From positions 1-64,000 of the forward strand of contig NZ_JANAVF010000023.1 in NCBI RefSeq assembly GCF_024213195.1: DNA of 64,000 bases, given 5' to 3'. The notes under the pieces are model-generated. The model did no database searches. It worked only from the letters and a program-made list of their open reading frames with translations, and was not told where the DNA came from. Shown here one piece after another: positions 1-8,412 of this stretch. The translations under genes and the position numbers were made by a program. The stretch is from Streptomyces sp. TBY4 (GTDB lineage Bacteria > Actinomycetota > Actinomycetes > Streptomycetales > Streptomycetaceae). Numbering within the stretch: the first letter of the stretch is position 1; each line of letters begins with the position of its first letter.

Positions 1-53
1 ACCACAAGACCCGCCAGCCCGTCACACGATCACTGGTCGCCTACGACCACTGA
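1..53 (+). CDS. possible 3' end of an unidentified gene
   Basis: The third forward frame is open from the window edge and ends ...SLVAYDH followed by TGA at 51-53, about 30 bases before the next start codon. Sixteen residues are too few to recognise a family. It could equally be intergenic sequence. Confidence 0.25.
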   Translation, partial: HKTRQPVTRSLVAYDH

Positions 54-84
54 TCATTCGGAATGACTCATCTAGGGTGCGGCC

Positions 85-1035
85 ATGCTGCATCTACGGA
101 TGATCATTCCGGCCGACCGGACCGACGCCGTGGTCCGGATCATCGAGGGGACGGTCGGCACCACCCATCTGGCGGTGCTGCCCGGAGCCGCCCGCATCCC
201 CGAGGGCGACATCGTGCTGTGCGACGTCGCGCGCGAGGCGGGCGACGAGCTCCTGCACGAGCTCCGGGGGCTCGGCATCGACAAGGACGGGTCGATCGCC
301 GTCGAGAACATCGACCTGTCCCTCTCGGACCGCGCCGACCGCGCCGAGGAGGAGGCCCCGGGCGAGGCCGCCGACGCCGTGCTGTGGGAGCAGCTGAGCG
401 AGGCGACCCACGAGGAGTCCACCCTCACCATCACCTACAGCGCCTTCATGATCGTCGCGACGATGATCGCGGCCTGCGGCGTGGTCCTCGACAACGCCAT
501 CCTCATCGTCGGCGCGATGGCGGTCGGCCCGGAGTTCGGCCCGCTCGCCGGCGTCTGCACCGCCGTGGTGCAGCGCGCCCCCAAGCTGGCCGCCCGCTCG
601 CTGATCGCCCTGCTGGTGGGTTTCGCCGCCGCGATGGCCGCGACCACCGTCTTCAGCCTGGTCATGGACGCGCTCGGGCTGTTCCAGCCGGGAATGCTGG
701 ACAAGCCCCGCCCCAACACCAGCTTCATCTGGCAGCCGGACCTGTTCTCGTTCGTGGTCGCCGTGCTCGCCGGCATCGCCGGCGTGCTCTCCCTGACCTC
801 GGCGAAGTCCGGCGCCCTGGTCGGCGTCGCGATCTCGGTGACCACCGTCCCGGCCGCCGCCAACGCGGCCGTGGCCCTCAGCTACGGCGAGTTCGGCCAG
901 ATGTGGGGCTCGATGGAACAGCTCCTGCTGAACCTCTTCGGCATCATGCTGGCCGGCGTCCTGACCCTGCTCGGCCAGAAGGCCCTGTGGCGCACCCAGC
1001 GCGGCCACTGGCGGCGTACGGCGCCCAAGGCCTGA
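85..1035 (+). CDS. DUF389 family integral membrane protein
   Basis: 316 residues. A soluble N-terminal domain of about 110 residues is followed by a membrane domain. The first hydrophobic pair lies near residues 117-160 and carries the DUF389-like segment DNAILIVGAMAVGPEFGPLAG. Further helices lie near 173-195, 215-270 and 280-302, and the C-terminal tail is short and basic. The ATG at 85 is the first start that gives the whole soluble domain. The family is a poorly characterised conserved membrane family (TIGR00341-like), with no substrate established. It is convergent with glmM and shares a strong hairpin terminator with it. Function in the cell: unknown. Confidence 0.85.
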   Translation: MLHLRMIIPADRTDAVVRIIEGTVGTTHLAVLPGAARIPEGDIVLCDVAREAGDELLHELRGLGIDKDGSIAVENIDLSLSDRADRAEEEAPGEAADAVLWEQLSEATHEESTLTITYSAFMIVATMIAACGVVLDNAILIVGAMAVGPEFGPLAGVCTAVVQRAPKLAARSLIALLVGFAAAMAATTVFSLVMDALGLFQPGMLDKPRPNTSFIWQPDLFSFVVAVLAGIAGVLSLTSAKSGALVGVAISVTTVPAAANAAVALSYGEFGQMWGSMEQLLLNLFGIMLAGVLTLLGQKALWRTQRGHWRRTAPKA

Positions 1036-1052
1036 GCCCGCACGACGACGAC

Positions 1053-1086
1053 GGCCCCGCGCTACGGAGCTTCGTAGCGCGGGGCC
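1053..1086. terminator. bidirectional hairpin terminator between DUF389 gene and glmM
   Basis: A perfect 14-bp stem, GGCCCCGCGCTACG at 1053-1066 and its complement at 1073-1086, with a 6-base loop. It lies between two convergent genes, so it can stop transcription from both sides. Confidence 0.85.
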
Positions 1087-1110
1087 GCTGTCATGACCTG
1101 CGGGCGGGCC

Positions 1111-2469
1111 CTAGCCGAGCGCCGACTTCACCACGTCCGCGAGGCGCCCCGCGACGGCGCGGGCCTGCTCGATGTCGGCGGCCTCCACCATCACCCGTAC
1201 GAGGGGCTCCGTGCCCGACGAACGGAGCAGTACGCGTCCGGTCGTGCCGAGCTCCCGCTCCGCCTCGGCGACGGCCGCGGCCAGCTCGCCCGAGGTGGTG
1301 ACCCGCGACTTGTCCACGTCGGGGACGTTGACCAGGACCTGCGGGAGCCGCGTCATGACCCCGGTCAGCTCGGCCAGCGGCTTGCCGGTGGCCGCGATGC
1401 GGGCCGCCAGCATGAGACCGGTCAGGGTGCCATCGCCGGTGGTGGCGTGGTCGAGGATGATCACGTGGCCGGACTGCTCGCCGCCCAGCGCGTACCCGTG
1501 CTGCTTCATCGACTCCAGGACGTACCGGTCGCCGACGCCCGTCTGCACGACGTTGATGCCCTCGGACTCCATGGCCAGCTTGAAGCCCAGGTTCGACATC
1601 ACGGTGGCGACGACGGTGTCCTCGCGCAGGTGCCCGGCCTCGCGCATCGCCAGCGCGAGCACGGCGAGGATCTGGTCCCCGTCGACCTCCTCGCCGTTCG
1701 CGTCCACGGCGAGGCAGCGGTCGGCGTCCCCGTCGTGCGCGATGCCGAGGTCGGCCCCGTGCGCGACGACGGCCTGCTTCAGCAGACCGAGGTGGGTGGA
1801 GCCGCAGCCGTCGTTGATGTTCAGGCCGTCGGGCTCGGCACCGATCGTGACGATCTCCGCGCCGGCCCGGGTGAAGGCCTCGGGCGAGACGTAGGCGGCC
1901 GCGCCGTGCGCCTCGTCCAGGACGACCTTGAGCCCGTCGAGACGGTTGGGCAGGACACCCATGAGGTGGGCGACGTACTTGTCGAAGCCCTCGGTGTAGT
2001 CGGAGACCCGGCCCACGCCTGCGCCCGTCGGGCGGTCCCAGGGAGCACCGGTGCGGTGGTCCTCGTAGACCGTCTCGATCCGGTCCTCCAGCTCGTCGGC
2101 GAGCTTGTGACCGCCGCGCGCGAAGAACTTGATGCCGTTGTCGGGCATGGCGTTGTGGCTGGCCGAGAGCATGACACCGAGGTCGGCGCCCAGCGCACCG
2201 GTGAGATACGCCACCGCCGGGGTGGGCAGCACACCGACGCGCAGGACGTCCACGCCCGCGCTCGCGAGGCCCGCGACGACTGCGGCCTCCAGGAACTCGC
2301 CCGAGGCCCGGGGGTCCCGGCCGACCACCGCGGTGGCCCGGTGGCCCGCGAAGGTTCCCGCCTCGGCCAGTACGTGCGCGGCCGCCACGGAGAGACCGAG
2401 CGCGAGCTCGGCCGTCAGATCCGCGTTGGCGACGCCCCGTACACCGTCCGTCCCGAAGAGTCGTCCCAC
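1111..2469 (-). CDS. glmM: phosphoglucosamine mutase
   Basis: 452 residues from a GTG start at 2469, preceded by GGAGGACAACA. An upstream ATG exists but would add residues absent from the family. GlmM interconverts glucosamine-6-phosphate and glucosamine-1-phosphate on the route to UDP-GlcNAc. The protein opens GRLFGTDGVRG, the conserved N-terminus. It carries the catalytic phosphoserine loop SASHN (active Ser104 by count), the metal loop DGDADR and the phosphate-binding RSSGTEPLVRVM near the end. Length is normal. It lies downstream of rplM-rpsI but is separated from them by a hairpin, so it probably has some independent expression. This neighbourhood is usual in Streptomyces. Confidence 0.97.
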   Translation of the reverse strand: MGRLFGTDGVRGVANADLTAELALGLSVAAAHVLAEAGTFAGHRATAVVGRDPRASGEFLEAAVVAGLASAGVDVLRVGVLPTPAVAYLTGALGADLGVMLSASHNAMPDNGIKFFARGGHKLADELEDRIETVYEDHRTGAPWDRPTGAGVGRVSDYTEGFDKYVAHLMGVLPNRLDGLKVVLDEAHGAAAYVSPEAFTRAGAEIVTIGAEPDGLNINDGCGSTHLGLLKQAVVAHGADLGIAHDGDADRCLAVDANGEEVDGDQILAVLALAMREAGHLREDTVVATVMSNLGFKLAMESEGINVVQTGVGDRYVLESMKQHGYALGGEQSGHVIILDHATTGDGTLTGLMLAARIAATGKPLAELTGVMTRLPQVLVNVPDVDKSRVTTSGELAAAVAEAERELGTTGRVLLRSSGTEPLVRVMVEAADIEQARAVAGRLADVVKSALG

Positions 2470-2542
2470 TGTTGTCCTCCCGAGTTCACACTTCGCTGTG
2501 AGCAGTTGTGCCAATTATTTGCCGCTTTTGGCGGTAAACGAA

Positions 2543-2577
2543 CCGCCCCGGCAGCACACAGAGTGCTGCCGGGGCGG
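2543..2577 (-). terminator. terminator after rplM-rpsI
   Basis: A perfect 15-bp stem (2543-2557 with 2563-2577, 5-base loop) immediately downstream of rpsI on the minus strand. It is followed in transcript sense by TTCGTTT, so it is a good intrinsic terminator by Streptomyces standards. Confidence 0.85.
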
Positions 2578-2601
2578 AATCGTGCTGAACAGCGGGCGTG
2601 A

Positions 2602-3120
2602 TTAACGCTTGCTGTACTGCGGAGCCTTGCGGGCCTTCTTGAGACCGGCCTTCTTGCGCTCGACCGCACGGTCGTCGCGGGAGAGGAAGCCGGCCTTCTT
2701 CAGCGCCGGGCGGTTGTTGTCCACGTCCGCCTCGTTCAGCGCACGGGCCACGCCGAGGCGCAGGGCGCCGGCCTGGCCGGACACGCCGCCACCCGAGATG
2801 CGGGCGATGACGTCGTAGCGGCCGTCGAGCTCGAGGAGCTTGAAGGGCTCGTTGACTTCCTGCTGGTGCACCTTGTTGGGGAAGTAGTCCTCAAGGGTGC
2901 GACCGTTGATCTTCCACTTGCCGGTGCCCGGAACGATCCGGACGCGGGCAATGGCGTTCTTGCGACGGCCCAGGCCGGCGGCCGGCTGGGGGTCACCGAA
3001 GCGACCGGCAAGGGACTCGGAGGTGTAGTCGCCCTCGGCGACGACCTCAGACTCGCTGGTGTACTCCTCGACGTTGCCCTCGAACTCTTCGACGACAGTC
3101 TCGGCGGTGGTCTCGGCCAC
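2602..3120 (-). CDS. rpsI: 30S ribosomal protein S9
   Basis: 172 residues. The S9 core runs from about residue 50 (GLGRRKNAIARVRI) to the conserved basic end KKARKAPQYSKR, whose tail reaches the P-site tRNA. The first 40 residues form an acidic, low-complexity extension (TTAETVVEEFEGNVEEYTSE), typical of actinobacterial S9. It sits 46 bases after rplM, the universal rplM-rpsI pair, and is closed by a strong terminator. Confidence 0.98.
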   Translation of the reverse strand: MAETTAETVVEEFEGNVEEYTSESEVVAEGDYTSESLAGRFGDPQPAAGLGRRKNAIARVRIVPGTGKWKINGRTLEDYFPNKVHQQEVNEPFKLLELDGRYDVIARISGGGVSGQAGALRLGVARALNEADVDNNRPALKKAGFLSRDDRAVERKKAGLKKARKAPQYSKR

Positions 3121-3166
3121 GATGCTCCTCAGAAGTTTCTTGTCTTAGGGGGTGTGGTGGCCGGAA

Positions 3167-3610
3167 CTACTGCGCGACCTGGGTGATCTCGAACGGCACC
3201 GGCTGCTGAGCAGCGTGGGGGTGCACATCGCCCGAGTAGACCTTCAGCTTCGAGAGAATCTGACGGCCCAGGGTGTTCTTGGGGATCATGCCCTTGATGG
3301 CCTTCTCGACGGCCTTCTCCGGGTTGTTCGCCAGGAGGTCGTCGTAGCGGACCGAACGCAGACCACCCGGGAAGCCGGAGTGGCGGTACGCCATCTTCTG
3401 GGTCGCCTTGTTGCCGGACAGGTGAACCTTGTCGGCGTTGATGATGATGACGAAGTCGCCCATGTCCATGTGGGGGGCGTAGGTCGGCTTGTGCTTACCC
3501 CGCAGGAGGGTAGCGGCCTGGGTCGCCAGACGGCCGAGGACGACGTCCTGGGCGTCAATGACGTGCCACTGGCGCGAGATGTCGCCGGGCTTGGGGCTGA
3601 ACGTACGCAC
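3167..3610 (-). CDS. rplM: 50S ribosomal protein L13
   Basis: 147 residues, full length, starting MRTFSPKPGDISRQWHVIDA. It shows the L13 signatures GRLATQAATLLRGKHKP and the lysine-rich GMIPKNTLGR. It is the first gene of the rplM-rpsI pair. The 244 bases upstream (3611-3854) separate it from the GT87 gene and must hold its promoter, but no unambiguous -35/-10 pair is visible. Confidence 0.98.
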   Translation of the reverse strand: MRTFSPKPGDISRQWHVIDAQDVVLGRLATQAATLLRGKHKPTYAPHMDMGDFVIIINADKVHLSGNKATQKMAYRHSGFPGGLRSVRYDDLLANNPEKAVEKAIKGMIPKNTLGRQILSKLKVYSGDVHPHAAQQPVPFEITQVAQ

Positions 3611-3854
3611 GCGTATGCCTTCGCTTCTTCAGTGGTGGGTCATCCCATAGGGCGCTAGCCCCGCGGGAAGGGTCCTGACAGGGTCACCACGGACGATCAC
3701 GACAGCCCTCGTTCGCGACAGGGACCAAGCCCGTGCGAACTGTTTGAACTGCTGGTCATCGGTCCGGTGGACCGGCGCAAGGCCCTTTCACGTGAGAATG
3801 AGAAAGCCAATACGCATAACAAACCAGCAGAGTACCCAGATGGACCCGTACGGG

Positions 3855-5141
3855 TCAAAACGCGGTCCGCGAAGCCGTTTGAGCTGGCGTCGCGGCGCAC
3901 TCCGGTTCGGTCCTGGGTGGGGACCCCGCAGTTGTTACGGGATCCAGAGTAACCCGGATCGGGCGCAGTGCTCGACGCGCCAGCAGTCCGGCGAGCATGC
4001 ACAGGGTCACCATGTCCCGGAATGCCCGCCTCTTGGCCACGAACTCCGAGGGCCACGGGATGCCCGCCGTCTGGGGCACCAGGGCCACCCAGAACCAGGG
4101 CGAGCGCGGCATCGAGCCCGCCCGCACCCCCGAGGCCAGCAGCAGCGGGAGCACCACGATCAGGTAGTGGTCGAAGGAGGGCCGCGACACCAGGAATGCG
4201 GCGAGCATCACCATGCAGGCCGTCTCCACCAGCCTCAGCTCACCCTCGTCGCCGTCCACCGCCACGGGCCGGCGCCACCGCCGCCAGGCCGCCCACAGCC
4301 CGCACCCGGCCCCCGCGAAGGCCAGCAGCACCGCCAGCGGCGCGGGCACCCCCAGCCGCGGCAGCGCCGCGATCGGCGAGGCGTCCCAGGGCAGCGCGTA
4401 GGAATCCTGGCCCTGCAGCAGGAAGGGCAGGGTCTTGGTGAAGAACAGCGTCGGGTGCGGCATCATCAGCGCGCCCGCCAGCGACAGCGCCACCGGGACG
4501 CCCGCCGCCAGGGCCAGCCCCCGCCACTGCCGGGCCAGGAGGAAGAGCAGCCCGACCGGAACCAGCATCGGCTTGCACGCGATGGCCAGGCCCACCACCA
4601 GCCCGGCGGCGGCCCAGTGCTTGCGGTGCGCCAGCAGCAGCGCCACGGGCAGGGCGGCGGCCGAGATGGCCGTCCAGTTCCCGATCAGCACGAGGTTGAT
4701 GTACGGCTTGTAGGCGAGGGCGAACAGTCCGAAACCGCCGACCGCGAACCGCGAGCGCACCGGTACCGAGAACAGCCGCAGCGAGGCCCACCAGCCGAGG
4801 CCGACGAGCCCGGTCATCCCCAGCGGCAGCACGCAGCGCAGCAGCGGCGCCGGCAGCAGGGCCTCGGGGATCGCCATGATCACGGCGCTGGGCAGGTAGA
4901 GGAACCGCTTGTCCTCGTACGGGGAGACCCCGGCGAGCAGGGCGTCGGCGGCCTTGACCACGAAGGCGTTGTCCGAGCCCCAGTTCACCCGCAGGCTCGC
5001 CGAGACCGCCACCGACAGCAGGATCACCAGGCCCACGAACCGCCAGGACCGGGGCGCCGGCCGCAGCAGCCAGGCCACCCCCCGGTCCCAGGAGGACGGG
5101 CTGTCCCACTTCATGACCCAGACACTCGGCCGCAGCCCCAC
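3855..5141 (-). CDS. GT87-family polyprenol-phosphate-mannose-dependent mannosyltransferase (probable)
   Basis: 428 residues with about ten hydrophobic helices from residue 34 onward. The family-like loop NWGSDNAFVVKAADALLAGVSPYED sits between the first two helices. In GT-C enzymes the acidic residues of that loop bind metal and donor. The pattern VSPYEDKRFLYLPSAV followed by repeated short helices matches DUF2029/GT87 mannosyltransferases, which use lipid-linked mannose on the outer face of the membrane. The GTG start at 5141 follows GAGGGGAC; ATG at 5114 is an alternative. It is 39 bases downstream of the ABC-F gene and probably co-transcribed. The acceptor cannot be told from sequence. Confidence 0.75.
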   Translation of the reverse strand: MGLRPSVWVMKWDSPSSWDRGVAWLLRPAPRSWRFVGLVILLSVAVSASLRVNWGSDNAFVVKAADALLAGVSPYEDKRFLYLPSAVIMAIPEALLPAPLLRCVLPLGMTGLVGLGWWASLRLFSVPVRSRFAVGGFGLFALAYKPYINLVLIGNWTAISAAALPVALLLAHRKHWAAAGLVVGLAIACKPMLVPVGLLFLLARQWRGLALAAGVPVALSLAGALMMPHPTLFFTKTLPFLLQGQDSYALPWDASPIAALPRLGVPAPLAVLLAFAGAGCGLWAAWRRWRRPVAVDGDEGELRLVETACMVMLAAFLVSRPSFDHYLIVVLPLLLASGVRAGSMPRSPWFWVALVPQTAGIPWPSEFVAKRRAFRDMVTLCMLAGLLARRALRPIRVTLDPVTTAGSPPRTEPECAATPAQTASRTAF

Positions 5142-5180
5142 AACTAAGTCCCCTCGACCCAGGCCGGGGGCGGTCTCCCC

Positions 5181-6809
5181 CTAGCGCTTCCGCTCGACCC
5201 TACGTTCGTCCCAGACGGGCTCCGTAGTCTCCCGCACAACACCGTCTGAACCGAAGACCAGGTAACGGTCAAATGTGCGGGCGAACCACCGGTCGTGCGT
5301 GACGCACAACACAGTGCCCTCGTACGCCTCCAGCCCGTCCTGCAGCGCTTCCGCCGACTCCAGGTCGAGGTTGTCCGTGGGCTCGTCGAGCAGCAGCGCC
5401 GTCGTTCCCGCCAGCTCCAGCAGCAGGATCTGGAAACGTGCCTGCTGGCCGCCCGAGAGCTTCTCGAAGGGCTGCTCGGCCTGCCGCTCCAGCTCGTACC
5501 GGCGCAGGGCGCCCATCGCCTGGCCGAGCGGCTTCGCGGCCTCCGTCCACAGGATGTCGACGAGGGTGCGGCCGAAGAGCTCCGGGTGCGCGTGCGTCTG
5601 CGCGAAGTGGCCGGGCACCACGCGGGCGCCGAGCTTCCACGTCCCCGTGTGCTTGACGTCCTCCCCTGCCATCAGCCGCAGGAAGTGGGACTTGCCCGAG
5701 CCGTTCGAGCCGAGGACCGCGACCCGCTCCCCGTAGAAGACCTCCAGCGAGAAGGGCTTCATCAGCCCCGTCAGCTCCAGGTTCTCGACGGTGAGCGCGC
5801 GCACGCCCGTACGGCCGCCCTTCAGGCGCATCTTGATGTCCTGCTCGCGCGGCGGCTCCGGCGGCGGGCCGGCGTCCTCGAACCGCTTGAAGCGGGTCTG
5901 CATCGCGTGGTACCGGGAGGCCATGTCGGGGCTGCTCGCGGCCTGGCCGCGCAGTCGCAGCACCAGGGCCTTCAGCCGGGCGTGCTCCTCGTCCCAGCGC
6001 CGCTTGAGCTCCTCGAAGCGTGCGAAGCGCTCCTTGCGGGCGGCGTGGAAGGTGCCGAAGCCCTCGCCGTGCACCCAGACGTCGGAGCCGTTCGGGCTCG
6101 CCTCCAGGCTGATGATCTTCTCGGCGGCCTGGGTCAGCAGCTCCCGGTCGTGGCTGACGAAGAGCACCGTCTTGCGCGTGGCCGCCAGCTGCTCCTCCAG
6201 CCACCGCTTGCCCGGGACGTCCAGGTAGTTGTCCGGCTCGTCGAGCAGCAGCACCTCGTCCGGCCCGCGCAGCAGCGCCTCCAGTACGAGCCGCTTCTGC
6301 TCACCGCCCGAGAGCGTGCGGACCTCGCGGAACTGCGCCGAGTCGTACGGGATCGCCAGCGCGGCCATCGTGCAGACGTCCCACAGCGTCTCCGCCTCGT
6401 AGCCCTGCACGTCGGCCCAGTCGCTGAGCGCCTGCGCGTAACTCATCTGGGCGGCTTCGTCGTCCACCGTCAGGATCAGCTGCTCGGCCCGGTCCACCGC
6501 CTTGGCGGCCTCCCGGATCTGCGGCTGGGCCACCGAGACCAGCAGGTCCCGTACGGTCGTCTCGTCCCGGACCGAGCCCACGAACTGCGACATCACACCG
6601 AGCCCGCCGCTGACGGTGACGCCGCCGCCGTGCGGCTTGAGCTCGCCGGCGATCATCTTCAGCAACGTGGTCTTGCCGGCCCCGTTCGCCCCGACCAGGG
6701 CGACGACCGACCCCTCCCCCACCCGGAAGGAGACGTCGGGGAGCAGGACCCGCCCGTCGGGAAGGTAGTACTCCAGGTGGCTGGCTTCGAGATGTCCCAT
6801 GCGGGGCAT
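5181..6809 (-). CDS. ABC-F family ATPase (translation factor / ribosome protection type)
   Basis: 542 residues with two nucleotide-binding domains and no membrane segments, the ABC-F layout. NBD1 has Walker A GANGAGKTT, signature LSGGEQKRL and Walker B LLLDEPDNYLD. NBD2 has GSNGSGKSHF, LSGGQQARF and LLLDEPTDNLD. The linker near residues 255-330 is long and charged (RKERFARFEELKRRWDEEH), as in ABC-F P-site tRNA interaction motifs. Such proteins act on the ribosome; some give resistance to macrolides or pleuromutilins, others are housekeeping. Position beside ribosomal genes fits the housekeeping type, but the sequence alone does not settle it. An ATG at 6800 is an alternative start. Confidence 0.88.
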   Translation of the reverse strand: MPRMGHLEASHLEYYLPDGRVLLPDVSFRVGEGSVVALVGANGAGKTTLLKMIAGELKPHGGGVTVSGGLGVMSQFVGSVRDETTVRDLLVSVAQPQIREAAKAVDRAEQLILTVDDEAAQMSYAQALSDWADVQGYEAETLWDVCTMAALAIPYDSAQFREVRTLSGGEQKRLVLEALLRGPDEVLLLDEPDNYLDVPGKRWLEEQLAATRKTVLFVSHDRELLTQAAEKIISLEASPNGSDVWVHGEGFGTFHAARKERFARFEELKRRWDEEHARLKALVLRLRGQAASSPDMASRYHAMQTRFKRFEDAGPPPEPPREQDIKMRLKGGRTGVRALTVENLELTGLMKPFSLEVFYGERVAVLGSNGSGKSHFLRLMAGEDVKHTGTWKLGARVVPGHFAQTHAHPELFGRTLVDILWTEAAKPLGQAMGALRRYELERQAEQPFEKLSGGQQARFQILLLELAGTTALLLDEPTDNLDLESAEALQDGLEAYEGTVLCVTHDRWFARTFDRYLVFGSDGVVRETTEPVWDERRVERKR

Positions 6810-6853
6810 TGTCCAGGTCCGGCGCCGATCCGCCCAAACGGATTAGCCCCGGC

Positions 6854-7705
6854 TCAGCAGCAGCCGGCTCCGGGGAGGGTCCGCATGTTGCGCGCTTCCT
6901 TGCTCCGCGCGGCCAGCAGCTCGTCGGCCGGGTAGCCGACCTCCTCCAGGGTCAGCCCGTGCGGCTTGACCACGTGCACCGAGGAGTCCCGTACGGCCGC
7001 GGCCAGCACCTTGCCGGGCCAGTCGGTGGTCCGGTGGCCGTCGCCGACGTGGAGCAGGGCCCCGACCAGCGAGCGGACCATGTTGTGGCAGAAGGCGTCG
7101 GCGCGCACGGTCGCGGTGATGATCCCCTCCGCGTCCCGCTCCCAGCTGAGCTGCTGGAGGGTGCGGATGGTCGTGGCCCCCTCGCGCTTCTTGCAGTACG
7201 CGGCGAAGTCGTGCTCCCCGACCAGACTGGCGGCGGCCTCGTTCATGGCGTCCACGTCGAGCGGCCACTGGTACCAGAGCACGTGCCCGCGGCGCAGCGG
7301 GTCCACGCCGGCCTGGTGGTCGCCCACGCGGTAGGCGTAGCGGCGCCAGATCGCGGAGAACCGCGCGTTGAAGCCGGCGGGTGCCTCGGCGGCCTTCCAC
7401 ACCCGGACGTCGTGCGGCAGCCGTCCGGCGAGGCGGCGCAGCAGCTTGTCCTGGTGCTCGGCCCACACCTCATCGCGTACGTCGAACTGCGCGACCTGCC
7501 CGCGCGCGTGCACGCCGGCATCGGTCCGGCCGGCGACGGTCAGCTCCACCGGGTCGGGCAGCCGCATCACGGTCTGCAGCGCCGACTCCAGCTCCCCCTG
7601 GACGGTCCGCAGCACCCGCTGCTTCGCCCAGCCGGAGAAGTCCTTGCCGTCGTAACTCAGGTCCAGCCTGACCCGGACGTGCCCGGGCTCCACCTCGTCA
7701 CTCAC
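6854..7705 (-). CDS. truA: tRNA pseudouridine38-40 synthase
   Basis: 283 residues from GTG at 7705, behind GAGAGGATC. TruA modifies uridines 38-40 in the tRNA anticodon arm. The catalytic aspartate is in AGRTDAGVHARGQVAQF. RVRLDLSYDGKDFSGWAKQ opens the fold, and RADAFCHNMVRSLVGALL is the C-terminal signature. The C-terminal tail is longer than in E. coli (ARSKEARNMRTLPGAGCC). It lies downstream of rplQ, but a strong hairpin separates them. Confidence 0.95.
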   Translation of the reverse strand: MSDEVEPGHVRVRLDLSYDGKDFSGWAKQRVLRTVQGELESALQTVMRLPDPVELTVAGRTDAGVHARGQVAQFDVRDEVWAEHQDKLLRRLAGRLPHDVRVWKAAEAPAGFNARFSAIWRRYAYRVGDHQAGVDPLRRGHVLWYQWPLDVDAMNEAAASLVGEHDFAAYCKKREGATTIRTLQQLSWERDAEGIITATVRADAFCHNMVRSLVGALLHVGDGHRTTDWPGKVLAAAVRDSSVHVVKPHGLTLEEVGYPADELLAARSKEARNMRTLPGAGCC

Positions 7706-7745
7706 GTGACAGATCCTCTCACCCGCGTCTTCGGCGGGAACGCAG

Positions 7746-7778
7746 AACGGGCCCGCCCCGGAAGGGGGCGGGCCCGTT
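7746..7778 (-). terminator. terminator after rplQ
   Basis: A perfect 14-bp stem (7746-7759 with 7765-7778) with loop GGAAG, just beyond the rplQ stop codon. It ends the rpoA-rplQ transcript before truA. Confidence 0.85.
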
Positions 7779-7809
7779 CAGAGCCGTTCAGCTTGATCCC
7801 GAAGCGGGA

Positions 7810-8274
7810 TCAGGCCTCCTTGGTCTCCTCGGCGGCGGGAGCCTCGGCGGCCTCCGCCTCCTTCACGGCGCGCTTGGTGGCGGCCTCGGCCTCACCAGTG
7901 GCCTGCTGGGCGACCGTAAGGGCCTCGACCAGCTCGATCACGGCCATCGGGGCGTTGTCGCCACGACGGTTGCCGATCTTGGTGATGCGCGTGTAACCAC
8001 CGGGGCGGTTCTCGTAGCGCGGGGCGATCTCGGTGAACAGCGTGTGCACGATGCTCTTGTCCGTGATCGTCTGCAGCACCAGGCGACGGTTGTGGATGTC
8101 GCCCTTCTTGGCCTTGGTCACCAGACGCTCGGCGTAGGGACGCAGGCGACGGGCCTTGGCCTCGGTGGTGGTGATGCGGCCGTGCTCGAAGAGCGACTTC
8201 GCGAGGTTCGCGAGGAGGTGCTTCTCGTGCGCGGCGCTGCCGCCCAGACGGGCACCCTTTGCGGGACGCGGCAT
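7810..8274 (-). CDS. rplQ: 50S ribosomal protein L17
   Basis: 154 residues. The L17 core PRPAKGARLGGSAAHEKHLL at the N-terminus runs to about residue 118. After it comes an Ala/Glu-rich extension (EAEAATKRAVKEAEAAEAP) common in actinobacteria. ATG at 8274 follows AGGAGTAAGACC. It is the last gene of the alpha operon, followed by a strong terminator. Confidence 0.98.
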   Translation of the reverse strand: MPRPAKGARLGGSAAHEKHLLANLAKSLFEHGRITTTEAKARRLRPYAERLVTKAKKGDIHNRRLVLQTITDKSIVHTLFTEIAPRYENRPGGYTRITKIGNRRGDNAPMAVIELVEALTVAQQATGEAEAATKRAVKEAEAAEAPAAEETKEA

Positions 8275-8367
8275 GGTCTTACTCCTTCATATCTGCACCG
8301 GCCGTGTCAGGTACCGGTGTCAGTTCCCCCGGGGCGGATGCCGCGGGAAAGTTCAAATCAAGCCCGG

Positions 8368-8380
8368 CCGGCGTTTGAGG
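8368..8380. repeat. dispersed CCGGCGTTTGAGG element, copy 1
   Basis: CCGGCGTTTGAGG, preceded by AGCCCGG, lies in the rpoA-rplQ gap. The same 13-mer occurs twice at 54141-54153 and 54170-54182. Here it is followed by a short inverted repeat (GAGGCC...GACCTC). Confidence 0.7.
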
Positions 8381-8412
8381 CCAAAGACCTCAGCCGCCGG
8401 CGACGGGATGAA